Below, in pieces: positions 1-9,321 of a DNA stretch of 64,000 nt. The notes beneath the pieces were generated by a model. It was given only the letters and a program-made list of their open reading frames with translations. It was not told the DNA's origin and did no database searches. The stretch lies in NCBI RefSeq assembly GCF_014647415.1, contig NZ_BMPD01000001.1, positions 496,001 to 560,000 on the forward strand. Reading direction: 5' to 3'. The translations under genes were made by a program, and so were the position numbers. The DNA is from Haloarcula sebkhae. GTDB lineage: Archaea > Halobacteriota > Halobacteria > Halobacteriales > Haloarculaceae. Position 1 is the first letter of the stretch. The number at the start of each line of letters is the position of its first letter.

Positions 1-1
1 A

Positions 2-775
2 CTGTCACGGCAGGGCGTCACCGAGGGCGAGGCCAACTACGTCCGCGTCCTCTACGAGCGACGCTGTGGTGACGGCTGGGGCTGTATCGCGCTCCCGGAC
101 CGGACCAGCGACGACGGAAGCGACAACGGCGACAGCGAGAGTCAGGAGCCGAGCTACAACGAGGGGCTGTTCACGGTCCTCTACCAGCCCTACGTCACCG
201 GGCCGCGGTTCATTGACCAGATGCGCTCGGACGGCGGTTGGGACACCGTCGACGCGTTGCACGGCGACTTCCCCGACAGCACCGAGCAGGTGCTCCACCC
301 GGAGAAGTATCCAGACGAAAAACCAGTGAACGTCAGCGTCGCGGACCGCTCGAACGAGGAGTGGAGTCGCTTCGACCACGACCCGGTCGGCGATACGGTC
401 GGAGAGACCTCGATTTACGCGATGATGTACCACAACAGGCAGACCGAGGGCGACCGCTACAGCTACGAGAGCGAAATCCCGGCTGGCTGGGGCGGTGACC
501 TCATCGTGCCCTACCGCAACGGCTCCGGCGGCTACGGCTACGTCTGGGAGACTCGCTGGGATACCGAGGAAGACGCGAAGGAGTTCGAACAGGCCTACCG
601 GGCGGCGCTGACCCAGGAACACGACGCCAGCCAGCCCCGCAGTAATGTCTACGTCGTCCCAGCAGACGACCAGTTCAACGACGCGTTCCGCGTGGTCCGA
701 TCCGGCAAGACCGTCCGCATCGTCAACGGGCCCAAGAGCGGTGACTTGGACGAGATCCACCGTGCCGAGGGGTGA
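2..775 (+). CDS. Hvo_1808-family surface protein, 5' partial
   Basis: The reading frame is open from the window edge, so the true start and any signal peptide lie upstream. About 257 residues are visible and end at TGA 773-775. The segment NEGLFTVLYQPYVTGPRF and the following aromatic, acidic stretch resemble haloarchaeal proteins annotated as the Hvo_1808 surface family; that assignment is from memory. No membrane segment is visible in the part present. An internal ATG at 221 is unlikely to be the start because coding continues upstream. The DUF3592 gene on the other strand converges on it with a 7-base gap. The function of this family is not known to me. Confidence 0.65.
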   Translation: MSRQGVTEGEANYVRVLYERRCGDGWGCIALPDRTSDDGSDNGDSESQEPSYNEGLFTVLYQPYVTGPRFIDQMRSDGGWDTVDALHGDFPDSTEQVLHPEKYPDEKPVNVSVADRSNEEWSRFDHDPVGDTVGETSIYAMMYHNRQTEGDRYSYESEIPAGWGGDLIVPYRNGSGGYGYVWETRWDTEEDAKEFEQAYRAALTQEHDASQPRSNVYVVPADDQFNDAFRVVRSGKTVRIVNGPKSGDLDEIHRAEG

Positions 776-782
776 GCAGGCA

Positions 783-1580
783 TCAGACGAAGCGGCGGTA
801 CGCGAAGCGACCGAATCCCACGACTGTGACGATGGCCGTCGCGTACGCGGTCAGGTCGTGTGGCGGTTTCGAGACGGCAAGGTAGATGCCGACGGTTCCG
901 AGCGCGGCGAGGCCACAGAGCATCCAGAGGACGACGGCCCAGCGGCTGCCGACCGGCGCATCCGAGTCCGAGTCGCCGCCTTCTGACTCGCCGGCTGCGG
1001 CGTCGCCACGGTCGAGAATCCGCGTTGGGTCGTCGGGGACCCCGTCGTCGGTGTCGGGCGTGGAGAGCGGGCCCCGTTCGGTCTGGTTCAGCGGAACCTT
1101 CGACAGGACGAATCGGAGCCACCGCGTTCGCGGCGTTAGTGCGTCACCGAGCAGCAACAGCCCGAGCGCGATCAGAACCCCAGCGGGGAAGAAATCGAAG
1201 CGCTGGGCGAGATAGGCGACGCCGGGGGAATCCGGGTCATAGCGGACGGTGACCGACGACCCCTCATCGTAGTTCGACAGCACACGCGTGGCGCGGTCCC
1301 GCTGGTTCGTGTCGGTGTCGGTGCCGAACGCGATGTCACGACCGGTGTAGGTCCGGTCCTCGACGCGGTAGGTGTAGGTGACGTTCGGCCGGAAGTTCCG
1401 ATTGCCCCCCAGCGTAGGTCGACTGATCTCGGTGTAACTGTCCATCTGTGCGCTCTCAACCGTTCCCGTCGTCGCGGCATAGCTGGTGGCCGTCCGATAC
1501 TGCGAAACACCGAGGATGGTCCCGGAGGCGAGCAGCGCGAGCGCGAGGAGGAGGGCGACGGAGCGGCGGGGGCTGAGCAC
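783..1580 (-). CDS. DUF3592-type membrane protein
   Basis: 265 residues. It begins with a hydrophobic segment (residues 8-25), followed by a soluble region with the DUF3592 pattern: TYRVEDRTYTGRDIAFG and then VRYDPDSPGVAYL at about 62-125. A second hydrophobic stretch follows at about 130-150. A low-complexity acidic linker leads to two more membrane segments near the C-terminus (about 214-255). The domain occurs in bacterial and archaeal membrane proteins of unknown function. The gene is convergent with the upstream surface protein and divergent from the nicotinate phosphoribosyltransferase gene. The family call is fairly secure; no biochemical role can be assigned. Confidence 0.75.
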   Translation of the reverse strand: MLSPRRSVALLLALALLASGTILGVSQYRTATSYAATTGTVESAQMDSYTEISRPTLGGNRNFRPNVTYTYRVEDRTYTGRDIAFGTDTDTNQRDRATRVLSNYDEGSSVTVRYDPDSPGVAYLAQRFDFFPAGVLIALGLLLLGDALTPRTRWLRFVLSKVPLNQTERGPLSTPDTDDGVPDDPTRILDRGDAAAGESEGGDSDSDAPVGSRWAVVLWMLCGLAALGTVGIYLAVSKPPHDLTAYATAIVTVVGFGRFAYRRFV

Positions 1581-1714
1581 GTTCGACGGGTACCGATTGC
1601 GGCGTGGAAAACGTTACGAGGCTCCCACCGCTTCAGCGGCGATGGGCGCTGGCAGTGATCGCTCGTGACCGCCGACCGGACCGCTTTTTCCCTCGCCCGG
1701 CCGAACACAGGACA

Positions 1715-2878
1715 ATGACCGAGGAGTTCGATATCGTCTCGTCAGAGGCGATTCGCGAAGGGCGGGCGACCGACGCCTACTTCGACCGGACGATGGAAGC
1801 GCTGGAACACGCGGGCAAGAACCCGGACGTGGTCGCCGAGGTGACGGCGAACCAGTTCGCGACGGGCCGCTGGAAGCTGCTGGCGGGGCTGAAAGACGCC
1901 GCCGAGTTGCTCGAAGGACGGGGCGTCGACGTTGACGCGCTCCCCGAAGGACAACTGTTCGACGGCGGCCCGGTGATGCGAATCGAGGGGTCCTACCGGG
2001 AGTTCTGTCGCCTGGAGACGGCGCTCCTTGGCTTTCTCTCACACTCGACCGGTGTCGCGACGCGGGCACTGGAGGCCCGTCACGCCGCACCGGAGTCGAC
2101 GGTGCTATCCTTTGGCTCACGCCACGTCCACCCCTCTATCGGCGCGATGGTCGAGCGGTCGGCGCTGCTGGGCGGGCTCGACGGTATCTCGAACGTCGCT
2201 GCGGGCGAGGTTATCGGCCGGGACGCTGGTGGGACGATGCCCCACGCACTCATGATCTGTTTCGGCCGCGGCAATCAGGAAGAGGCGTGGCAGGCGTTCG
2301 ATGCCGCCGTCCCCGAAGAGACGCCCCGCATCGCGCTGACGGACACCTACAGCGACGAGGCCGACGAAGCGCTCCGTGCGGCGGAGGCTGTCGATGACCT
2401 CGCCGGTGTCCGACTGGACACGACCGGGTCCCGGCGCGGGGACTTCCGCCACATCGTTCGAGAGGTACGCTGGACGCTGGACGCCCACGGCCACGAGGAC
2501 GTGGACCTGTTCCTCTCTGGCGGCCTCACCCCGACGACGCTCCGGGAGCTCCGGGATGTGGCTGACGGCTTCGGCGTCGGGAGCTACGTCGCCAACGCCG
2601 ACCCGCTGGATTTCGCGCTGGACATCGTCGAACTGGACGGCGAGCCAGCGGCCAAGCGGGGGAAGCTCACGGGCAAAAAGTCCGTGTACCGCACTGCCGA
2701 CGGCGGCCACCACATCGGTCTGACCGACCGCGACGGGCCGGCAGACGCCGAGTCGCTACTGGAACCACTGATTCGTGACGGGGAGGTCGTCAGGGAGTTC
2801 GACCTCGATACGGCCATCGACCGCGCGGCGGCCGACGCCGAGCGAGTCGGCTACGAGGGCGTCACCGCCGAGGAGTAA
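1715..2878 (+). CDS. pncB: nicotinate phosphoribosyltransferase
   Basis: 387 residues. It catalyses nicotinate + PRPP + ATP to nicotinate mononucleotide in NAD salvage and is cytosolic. Family hallmarks are visible: the early helix region VTANQFATGRWKLLAG, the catalytic-type segment SFGSRHVHPSIGAM (about 128-141), the GTMPHALMICFG stretch (about 172-183) and the late phosphate-binding VDLFLSGGLTP (about 265-275). The frame is open further upstream to 1604, but the ATG at 1715 matches the family N-terminus, and the upstream extension overlaps the promoter region of the divergent gene. The neighbours do not suggest an operon. Related quinolinate enzymes share the fold, but the motifs favour the nicotinate enzyme. 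Confidence 0.9.
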   Translation: MTEEFDIVSSEAIREGRATDAYFDRTMEALEHAGKNPDVVAEVTANQFATGRWKLLAGLKDAAELLEGRGVDVDALPEGQLFDGGPVMRIEGSYREFCRLETALLGFLSHSTGVATRALEARHAAPESTVLSFGSRHVHPSIGAMVERSALLGGLDGISNVAAGEVIGRDAGGTMPHALMICFGRGNQEEAWQAFDAAVPEETPRIALTDTYSDEADEALRAAEAVDDLAGVRLDTTGSRRGDFRHIVREVRWTLDAHGHEDVDLFLSGGLTPTTLRELRDVADGFGVGSYVANADPLDFALDIVELDGEPAAKRGKLTGKKSVYRTADGGHHIGLTDRDGPADAESLLEPLIRDGEVVREFDLDTAIDRAAADAERVGYEGVTAEE

Positions 2879-2912
2879 CGGGCGTTAAGTCGCCGGCCTG
2901 CAAATACGGGGT

Positions 2913-3197
2913 ATGGTCGACCGTATTATGAAGGTCAACGCGTACACGACCTTCGACCTGCTCGACGGTGAGGTAGAAGGCCACGGCTTCGAGGAGGAGG
3001 CCCTGGCCGTGCTGAACGTGACTGCGCCGCGAAAGAACCCGGACCACGTCGAACTCCAGCTAGAGATGGACAACACCGACCTCGACGCGGTGAAGCCACA
3101 CGCTGACTCGGTGACGCTGTCGGCGGCCCAGGCCCGCGAACTGGCCACTGAACTGGAGGAGTACGCGGAGAAAGTCGAAGACGCACAGTCGGAGTAG
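2913..3197 (+). CDS. small conserved haloarchaeal protein (DUF6360-like)
   Basis: 94 residues, acidic, with no membrane segment and a helical, charged C-terminus (about 70-92). The sequence MVDRIMKVNAYTTFDLLDGE resembles a small conserved haloarchaeal family that I recall as DUF6360; the number is unverified. It starts 34 bases after the nicotinate phosphoribosyltransferase stop. A second in-frame ATG at 2928 is possible, because the box CAAATACG (2901-2908) is about 25 bases before it. The function is unknown. Confidence 0.7.
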   Translation: MVDRIMKVNAYTTFDLLDGEVEGHGFEEEALAVLNVTAPRKNPDHVELQLEMDNTDLDAVKPHADSVTLSAAQARELATELEEYAEKVEDAQSE

Positions 3198-3272
3198 TCT
3201 GTCCGTCGCAGCGATAATCATGCATCGCCCCGGTTCGGTAATTCTATGGTGTGAAGACACATACCACAAAAT

Positions 3273-3572
3273 ATGTCAACCGAGACGCCCGGAAATCCAG
3301 CCGCACGGGAACTGGGCTATTGCCCGTGCTGTGGCTACCAGACACTCCCGGAGGGCCGACCCGGGTCATACGAGATGTGCCCGGTGTGTCACTGGCTCGA
3401 CGACCCGATCCAGTTCGGCGATGTAGAGTTCGTCAGCGATACGAACCACGTGTCACTGACCGAGGCACGCGAGAACTTCCGCGAACACGGAGCGTGTTCC
3501 CCCGACGAGGCCGGGGACTGTGAGGAGCCCACAGGCCTCGACCGCGACCCGAACTGGCCCTACGAAGAATAG
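3273..3572 (+). CDS. CPCC family cysteine-rich protein
   Basis: 99 residues. Two close cysteine pairs form a zinc-ribbon-like module: GYCPCCGYQTL (about 16-26) and MCPVCHWLDDP (about 36-46). This is the arrangement of the cysteine-rich CPCC domain. Two further cysteines (about 76 and 83) lie in the acidic C-terminal half. The conserved pattern DPIQFGDVEFVSDTNHVSL followed by ARENF is typical of the family. It is presumably a small cytosolic zinc protein; no substrate is known. It converges on the ZIP transporter gene with a 19-base gap. Confidence 0.85.
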   Translation: MSTETPGNPAARELGYCPCCGYQTLPEGRPGSYEMCPVCHWLDDPIQFGDVEFVSDTNHVSLTEARENFREHGACSPDEAGDCEEPTGLDRDPNWPYEE

Positions 3573-3590
3573 TGGACACGAAGACAAGAC

Positions 3591-4445
3591 TCAGGCTGCA
3601 AGCGCGATATCCAGATACAGCATGATGATGACGCCGGCCATCAGGCCGAGCGTCGCGACGCGTTCGTAGCCGCGCTGGTGCGTCTCGGGGATTATTTCGT
3701 CGGAAATCACGAACAGCATCGCGCCCGCCGCAAAGCCCATCGCGTAGGGCAGCAGCGGTTCGATGGCCACGACGGCAACAGCGCCGAGTACCGCGAGCGG
3801 GATTTCCACGACGCCGGAGCGAATCCCCGAGAAGACGGCGTAGAGCCGCCGGTCCAGACCCGCGTTGATTGCCGCGACGGAGACCGCCAGGCCCTCGGGG
3901 ATGTTCTGGATGCCGATGGCGAGCATCAACGAGAGCGCGCCGCCGATCTGGAGCGGGTCGCCGGCGGCCGCGCCGAAGCCGACGCCGACGGCCAGCCCCT
4001 CAGGGATGTTGTGCAGCGTGATCGCGAGGATGAACAGAATGACGCCCGTCAGTTTCGACTCATCAACCGAGAGGTCCTGACTGGGGTTGGCCGCGTCCGA
4101 CCGGCGGCTCCCGGTCAGGAGGTAGTGGGCGTGTGGGACGAGGCCGTCCGCGCGGTCGAGGAACAGCGCCCCCAGCCCGACGCCGACGAGCGTCGGAATC
4201 GGATTTCCGCCCGAGTACTCCTCGATGCCGGGGATTATGAGGCTCGTGAACGCAGCGGCCAGCATCACGCCAGCAGCGAAGCCCAGCGCCGTATCCAGCG
4301 CCCGCTCCGAGGGGTCACGCCAGATCAACACGAGCGACGCCCCGAAGAGGTTCATCGTCGCGATGATGACCCCGCCGACGAGGCCGTTTATCAGCGGATC
4401 GGTGCCGACGAGGTCGACAAACAGGTCGACGAACCCGGATTGCAT
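3591..4445 (-). CDS. ZIP family divalent metal transporter
   Basis: 284 residues with about eight hydrophobic segments. Two copies of the metal-site signature are visible, LHNIPEGLAVG and IQNIPEGLAVS (about 145-190), as in the GufA/ZupT branch of ZIP transporters. These carry Zn, Fe or other divalent metals across the cytoplasmic membrane. The loop before the first signature contains PHAHYLL, a possible regulatory His loop. The protein ends LYLDIALAA. It is transcribed toward the CPCC gene. The metal specificity cannot be read from the sequence. Confidence 0.9.
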   Translation of the reverse strand: MQSGFVDLFVDLVGTDPLINGLVGGVIIATMNLFGASLVLIWRDPSERALDTALGFAAGVMLAAAFTSLIIPGIEEYSGGNPIPTLVGVGLGALFLDRADGLVPHAHYLLTGSRRSDAANPSQDLSVDESKLTGVILFILAITLHNIPEGLAVGVGFGAAAGDPLQIGGALSLMLAIGIQNIPEGLAVSVAAINAGLDRRLYAVFSGIRSGVVEIPLAVLGAVAVVAIEPLLPYAMGFAAGAMLFVISDEIIPETHQRGYERVATLGLMAGVIIMLYLDIALAA

Positions 4446-4625
4446 TGTCCAGTAGTGTACGTCGGCCCCTCTTGGGTGTACCGGCAGTCAGAAGCGGTCA
4501 TCTCTGGTTCTGGTGTCGTCCCCGCGCAGAATAGGAAAACCCCCTCGGTTCGCTCAAGTTGTACAGTCGGCTTCAGGTAGGGCCTTCTAGTTGGTAGCGG
4601 CTATATTCGAGCGAGTAAACGCTGT

Positions 4626-5762
4626 TTAAAACGGATCCGGCGATTCGACGAGCCGACGCATCTCCATCGCACTGGAGAAGTCGTCCCGGGAGACCACACG
4701 GGTTCCCTCAGGGCCGTCGACGAAGGCGGCGGTAGCTCTGGCAGTATCAAGTTCGACGAGCGCGTCGAACGCAGCCGTTTCCGAGGCAAAGCGTGGCAGG
4801 TCGGTGTCCATCAGGTCGGCCACGGTGTCGGCTTCGCGTTCGGCCGTCGAGAGTTCCCTGAAATCGCCGACCGTGACGACGCCGACCACATCGCCGCCAC
4901 GCGTGACAGCGAACTCTGTCCGCCGATCAGCGAACATCCGGTCGACGAGGTCCTCGACGCTGGCATTGGCCTCGATAGTCGCATCGAGCGGGCTGGCCAC
5001 GTCATCGACAGTCAGCCCCTCAAGCAGCGCTGCCAGCGCGACGGTGCGGGACTCGCTCGACGCGGCGCCGTAGACGAACAGTGCAAGTAGTAGCAACATC
5101 GGGCTAACCGAGATGGCGCCCACGACGGCGAACAGCACGGCGAACCCGGTGCCGATCCGAGCGGCGATACGAGTGGCCGTCGCGTAGGGCCGCGTTCGTG
5201 CGAGCAGCGCCCGGAGCACGCGGCCGCCGTCCATCGGGAACGCTGGCAGCATGTTGAACACGGCGAGAAAGATGTTCGTGACGGCCAGCCAGCCGATAAC
5301 GAACAGCGTCACCTGGGCGCTCGCCGGCAGGGCAAACAGTGCAGCGTAGCAGGCCAGTCCGGTCAGAATACTCACGGTCGGGCCGGCAAGCGCGATGGCG
5401 AGTTCCCGGTTCCACTCTTTGGGCATGGCTTCGAGGTTAGCGAGACCGCCGAGAATCCAGAGCGTGATGGACTCGACCCGGAGGCCGTAGCGCATCGCCG
5501 CCCAGGCGTGGCCCAGTTCGTGGAGAGCGACGCTGGCGAACAGGCCCACGGCCGCGGTAGTACCGATGAGCCACGGGGTCTGGCCCGCAGTCAACACCGT
5601 GCTGTCGAGTGTCTCACCCGACAGGGCACTCACGATGCCGGCGTACGTTTCGATCTGCGCCCCGCTGCCGATAATCCAGGCCAGCACCGGCAGGAAAATC
5701 AGCAGTGAAACGTTGACCCGTATCGGAATCCCCCAGACCGTCGTGATGTGGAAGTTTCGCAC
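4626..5762 (-). CDS. site-2 protease-like M50 metallopeptidase with CBS domains
   Basis: 378 residues from the GTG at 5762. An upstream in-frame ATG at 5861 exists, but a TATA-like box (about 5788-5797) sits about 28 bases before the GTG, so a leaderless GTG start is preferred. The membrane part carries the zinc-protease motif HELGHAWAAMRYG and the downstream NMLPAFPMDGGRVLR, the HExxH and NxxPxxPxDG pair of site-2 proteases. After the last membrane segment come two CBS-like modules (about 250-370). Such enzymes cut membrane-embedded substrates; the CBS pair suggests nucleotide sensing. The substrate is unknown. Confidence 0.9.
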   Translation of the reverse strand: MRNFHITTVWGIPIRVNVSLLIFLPVLAWIIGSGAQIETYAGIVSALSGETLDSTVLTAGQTPWLIGTTAAVGLFASVALHELGHAWAAMRYGLRVESITLWILGGLANLEAMPKEWNRELAIALAGPTVSILTGLACYAALFALPASAQVTLFVIGWLAVTNIFLAVFNMLPAFPMDGGRVLRALLARTRPYATATRIAARIGTGFAVLFAVVGAISVSPMLLLLALFVYGAASSESRTVALAALLEGLTVDDVASPLDATIEANASVEDLVDRMFADRRTEFAVTRGGDVVGVVTVGDFRELSTAEREADTVADLMDTDLPRFASETAAFDALVELDTARATAAFVDGPEGTRVVSRDDFSSAMEMRRLVESPDPF

Positions 5763-5860
5763 GGGCAGGCAGACGAACAGTGGCCGGGTATATCTTCTGC
5801 CTGGGGGAGGACGGAAGTGAGTAGCGGCCTTATTCAGGGTGTAGCGCGTACCGACATCCA

Positions 5861-6607
5861 ATGACAGTTCGACACGACGGGCTGACCGTCGACTGGCTGG
5901 GGTACGCGACGCTCCGGTTTGCCGGCGACGACACAGTAGTGTACGTCGATCCGGGCCGGTACGGCGTGCTCACCGGCGAGTGGGAACCCCACACGGACGG
6001 CATCAGCCATCCACCGAGCAGCGACTACCGTGCGGAAGACGGCGACGTTGTCTGTGTGACTCACGTCCACCACTACGACCCGGACGGTATCGAGCGCGTG
6101 GCGAGCGAGGACGCGACGATCGTCGCCTACGAAGGTATCGACGAGCGCGTTGGCGACCGGGACCTCCCGCCACTATCCTCGCTGCCGTACGACGTTGTCG
6201 AGGTCGGGATGAAATCACAGACGACGGTCAAGGACGTGCCAATCTGGTCGACACCGGCGTACAACGAACCGGACGGACGGCATACGCTCCCCGACGGCAC
6301 GCCGTATCACCCAGAGGGGTTCGGCTGTGGCTTCATGATCGCTGTCGAGGGGACCAGAGCCTTCTATCCGGGGGATTCGGATGTCCTACCTGGCCACCGG
6401 ACCCTCGAGGTATCGCTACTGTGTCCGCCCATCGGCCCGCGGGCGACGATGGACCGCCACGAGGCCGCCGCTCTGGCCGCGACTATCGACCCGGATCTCG
6501 TGATGCCAGTCCACTACAACACATTCTCCAACCTCGAAGCCGACTCCCGTGAGTTCGCCGCCGACGTGGCCGAAGCCGGCGTCCCGGTCGTGCTAGACGA
6601 GCACTGA
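5861..6607 (+). CDS. metallo-beta-lactamase-fold hydrolase
   Basis: 248 residues, soluble. Metal-binding elements of the fold are present: THVHHYDPDG (HxHxxD, about 67-76), PGDSD (about 170-174) and MPVHYNTF near residue 211. The overall length and the opening LTVDWLGYATLRF fit the UlaG-like branch of MBL-fold hydrolases found in many archaea. It is divergent from the site-2 protease gene and converges on the NUDIX/eIF2B gene with a 24-base gap. The substrate cannot be inferred. Confidence 0.88.
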   Translation: MTVRHDGLTVDWLGYATLRFAGDDTVVYVDPGRYGVLTGEWEPHTDGISHPPSSDYRAEDGDVVCVTHVHHYDPDGIERVASEDATIVAYEGIDERVGDRDLPPLSSLPYDVVEVGMKSQTTVKDVPIWSTPAYNEPDGRHTLPDGTPYHPEGFGCGFMIAVEGTRAFYPGDSDVLPGHRTLEVSLLCPPIGPRATMDRHEAAALAATIDPDLVMPVHYNTFSNLEADSREFAADVAEAGVPVVLDEH

Positions 6608-6631
6608 GCGAGCGCCTGCCTGTCTCGGATA

Positions 6632-7927
6632 TCACCGGTGCTCGGGCCATTCGCTCCGGTCTCGGTGGGCGTCAGCGATCTCCTCGATATCAGTCGTCTC
6701 CAGAACGCCGCGCTCGGTGACGACCGTCACTGCCGACGCCGGCGTCACGTCGAAGGTCGGGTTCGATACGGCCATATCGGCGTCGCCGGCGTACACCTCC
6801 TGTGGCTCCCGCTCCTCTCTGTCCCACGTAGCGCGTGGCGCGATCTTGTCCGTCGCACACACCGCGTAGCAGTCCACGTCCGCAGCAGCCGCCGAAAGGG
6901 CCGCCGAACGGGTCCCGACTTTGTTGACCACGCGACCGTCCGGAAGAACGCGGTCGGCACCGATGACGAGCGTCTCGGCGGTCCAGTCCTCCAGTGCGTA
7001 GCCGAACGCCGCGTCGGTCGTCAGCGTCACCGCGGTGCTAGCAGCAAGCGTCTCGGCGACACCAATGCCTTCACCGCCAGGCCGTGACTCGGCGACGAGC
7101 ACGGCCTCGGGAGCAGCGGCGTCGACCACTGTACAGACTGTTCCGGATCGAGAGAGCGTCGCGATGCGGTCACCGACGTGCTCAGCGGCGACAGCCGCGG
7201 CGACTCGGTCGGCGGTCACCGCGTGGTTCAGCGTCTCGGTCGCAGCCTGTTCGACGGCCGTCGGCGATTCGTCGGTGACGGCGGTCATCGCTCGGTTGAT
7301 CCGGTTGGCGACGACGACCATCGAAGGGCGGGCCTCGCGGATTTCGGCGGCGACGGTGGCGAGCGCGTCCCAGTCGTCGCCGTCCCGCTCGGCCGTCTCC
7401 AGGTCGTCGCTCCGTCCGGCATCGGCCAGAGCGGCTTCGTCACGTAGCACCTCCAGTGCCCGGAGCGAGAGCCACGCCGAGCCGTGGGTCCGGTCCTCGC
7501 ACACAGTCGTGATCCGCGGGCGAACGCGGTCCCAGGAGGTCCACAGTCGCGGGACCGTCTCACGAGTCAGTATTTCCGGCGGGTGGACCCATGCGGTCTC
7601 GGTCGTCTCCTCGTTCGTCGCGACCGTTCGGGCCTCGCAATCGAACAGGAACGGATGGACCCGCCAGCGGACTCCGTGATCGGTGTCTTCGACCTGAAAC
7701 GATCCGCCCTCCCGGACGAGCGTCACCGCGTCGGCCAGTCCGGTCTCCTCGTCGATTTCGGTCCGCGCAGCCGTCTCCGGGTCCCGATCACGCCCGGCAT
7801 CGTCGGCGACGTGTCCCGCCACCCCGCCCCACTGGCCCTGATACGAGCCGACTGCGTCGCTCCGGCGCAACAGCAACACCTCGCCTTCGCTTCGCAGGAA
7901 GCATGTCACGACGGGGCGTGTTTCCAT
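6632..7927 (-). CDS. NUDIX hydrolase fused to eIF2B/ribose-bisphosphate isomerase-like domain
   Basis: 431 residues from the ATG at 7927; a longer start at 7954 is possible, but METRPVVTCFL fits a NUDIX N-terminus. Residues about 1-150 form a NUDIX domain with the box spread over GHVADDAG to ARTEIDEETGL. The rest resembles the Rossmann-type domain of eIF2B alpha/beta/delta, methylthioribose-phosphate isomerase and ribose-1,5-bisphosphate isomerase: GADRVLPDGRVVNKVGT and later YAVCATDKIAP. The isomerase cysteine region expected as a THC motif reads SRSGTV, as in non-catalytic eIF2B-like members. It may cleave a nucleotide or NDP-sugar and sense a phosphorylated ligand; that is inference. Confidence 0.82.
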   Translation of the reverse strand: METRPVVTCFLRSEGEVLLLRRSDAVGSYQGQWGGVAGHVADDAGRDRDPETAARTEIDEETGLADAVTLVREGGSFQVEDTDHGVRWRVHPFLFDCEARTVATNEETTETAWVHPPEILTRETVPRLWTSWDRVRPRITTVCEDRTHGSAWLSLRALEVLRDEAALADAGRSDDLETAERDGDDWDALATVAAEIREARPSMVVVANRINRAMTAVTDESPTAVEQAATETLNHAVTADRVAAAVAAEHVGDRIATLSRSGTVCTVVDAAAPEAVLVAESRPGGEGIGVAETLAASTAVTLTTDAAFGYALEDWTAETLVIGADRVLPDGRVVNKVGTRSAALSAAAADVDCYAVCATDKIAPRATWDREEREPQEVYAGDADMAVSNPTFDVTPASAVTVVTERGVLETTDIEEIADAHRDRSEWPEHR

Positions 7928-8002
7928 GCGAGGAGGAACGGCCGGCCACGGCAAGAAAGTCCGGGGCTGTGACGCCAGTCGTATCGGGGCGCGCCGTGGG
8001 CG

Positions 8003-9106
8003 CTATAGCGCGTCGAGCAGGCGGTCGATGTCGTCGGCTGTATTGAACGCGTGGACCGACGCCCGGAGCGCCTCGGGGTGGGGGAGTGACCTGATGATGA
8101 TACCGTCAGCCGCGAGTCGTTCGACGGTCGCTTCGGGGTCGTCGGCGGTGAAGGTCACGAGTCCCGACTCGTAGTCGCGGGGACTCAGCAGTCGGTCGCC
8201 GAGGCCGTCCTTGAGCCGGTCGGTCAGCCGTTCGACACGGGGCTGGATCGTGTCGAACCCGACGGCCTCGACCGTTTCGATGGCGTTCGCGAGCGCGACG
8301 TAGGGGACCGGTGAGGTAGTTCCGACCTCGAAGCGGCGCGCGCCTTCGTAGTATGTGTATCCGTCAGCACTGGGGTCTTCGACGCTCCGGTAGCCAATGC
8401 GAGTCTGGCGCATCCGGCCATACGCGTCCGGGTCGACATAGAGAAACCCGCCACCCCAGACGCCCAGCAGCCACTTGTGCCCCGCCGCGGCCACGAAGTC
8501 CGCGCCCCATTCGGTCACATCGACCGGGTGTTGCCCGACGGACTGGACGGCGTCGACGAGTACCTGTGCGCCGGCGTCGTGGGCTACATCGACGACATCC
8601 GAAACCGGGAGGTTAGTCCCGTGGGTCCACGAGAGGGAACTCAGCGTCACCAGTCTGGCGTCGGCCACGGCGTCTTTCACGTCAGCCATGTCGAGCCGAC
8701 CACCCTCGGTTTCCAGTACGCGGACTTCGACGTCGTGGGTGTCGGCCAGTCGGTCCCAGGGGAGCGTGCCGGCAGGGTGTTCGAGGTCGGTCCGGACGAC
8801 CACGTCACCGGGCCGCCAGTCGATAGCCCCGGCGACCATGTTGACCCCATCGGCGGTGCTGCGGGTGAACGCAACGTTAGCGGCGTCGGTCCCGATATGG
8901 CTGGCGACAACTTCACGGGCCGCCGCGATAGCGTCCCACGCAGCCGTATACGGTCCCTCATCCGCAGGTGCATCGAAGGCATGGTGTTCGAGAAACGCCG
9001 TCGCAGCGTCGACCACAGGGCGCGGTGTCGGCCCGCTTGCCCCCGTGTTGAAGTACGTACACCGTTCGAGTGCCGGAATCGACGCTCGGAGCTCGGCTGG
9101 GTCCAT
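8003..9106 (-). CDS. class V aminotransferase (cysteine desulfurase-like)
   Basis: 367 residues from the ATG at 9106; an earlier in-frame ATG at 9151 adds 15 unlikely residues. It is a PLP enzyme of fold type I. The Schiff-base lysine lies in AAGHKWLLGVWGGGFLYV (about 210-227), preceded by the PLP-aspartate region VLVDAVQSVGQ. The opening FNTGASGPTPRPV is typical of the class V/NifS-like branch. There is no obvious cysteine-persulfide loop, so a role as an aminotransferase or lyase on a small amino acid is as likely as desulfuration. It follows the NUDIX fusion on the same strand order but is separated by 75 bases. Confidence 0.85.
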   Translation of the reverse strand: MDPAELRASIPALERCTYFNTGASGPTPRPVVDAATAFLEHHAFDAPADEGPYTAAWDAIAAAREVVASHIGTDAANVAFTRSTADGVNMVAGAIDWRPGDVVVRTDLEHPAGTLPWDRLADTHDVEVRVLETEGGRLDMADVKDAVADARLVTLSSLSWTHGTNLPVSDVVDVAHDAGAQVLVDAVQSVGQHPVDVTEWGADFVAAAGHKWLLGVWGGGFLYVDPDAYGRMRQTRIGYRSVEDPSADGYTYYEGARRFEVGTTSPVPYVALANAIETVEAVGFDTIQPRVERLTDRLKDGLGDRLLSPRDYESGLVTFTADDPEATVERLAADGIIIRSLPHPEALRASVHAFNTADDIDRLLDAL

Positions 9107-9321
9107 ATCCGTTGTGATGCCCCCCGACGCCTTCAGCCCTGTGTGACCCACTAGGTAACTGCGACGGCAGATCCCCGAGACGACAGGTCGGTTCTATTTC
9201 TACGGGCGGCTGTCGCAGCTATATTACTTGTTTTGTTGCGTTTCACAACCGTTTTCAGTTGTTTCTGCATCTCAAACACAGTATCCTTCTCGGTACAGTC
9301 AGATGGAGTCAGAGCGGCGAT

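Noticed and set aside
5-760. Long open frame on the minus strand opposite the surface protein
   Set aside because: It is a shadow of the plus-strand gene: the composition (many Val, Ala and Asp from reversed codons) and lack of any domain fit the GC-rich third-position artefact common in haloarchaea.
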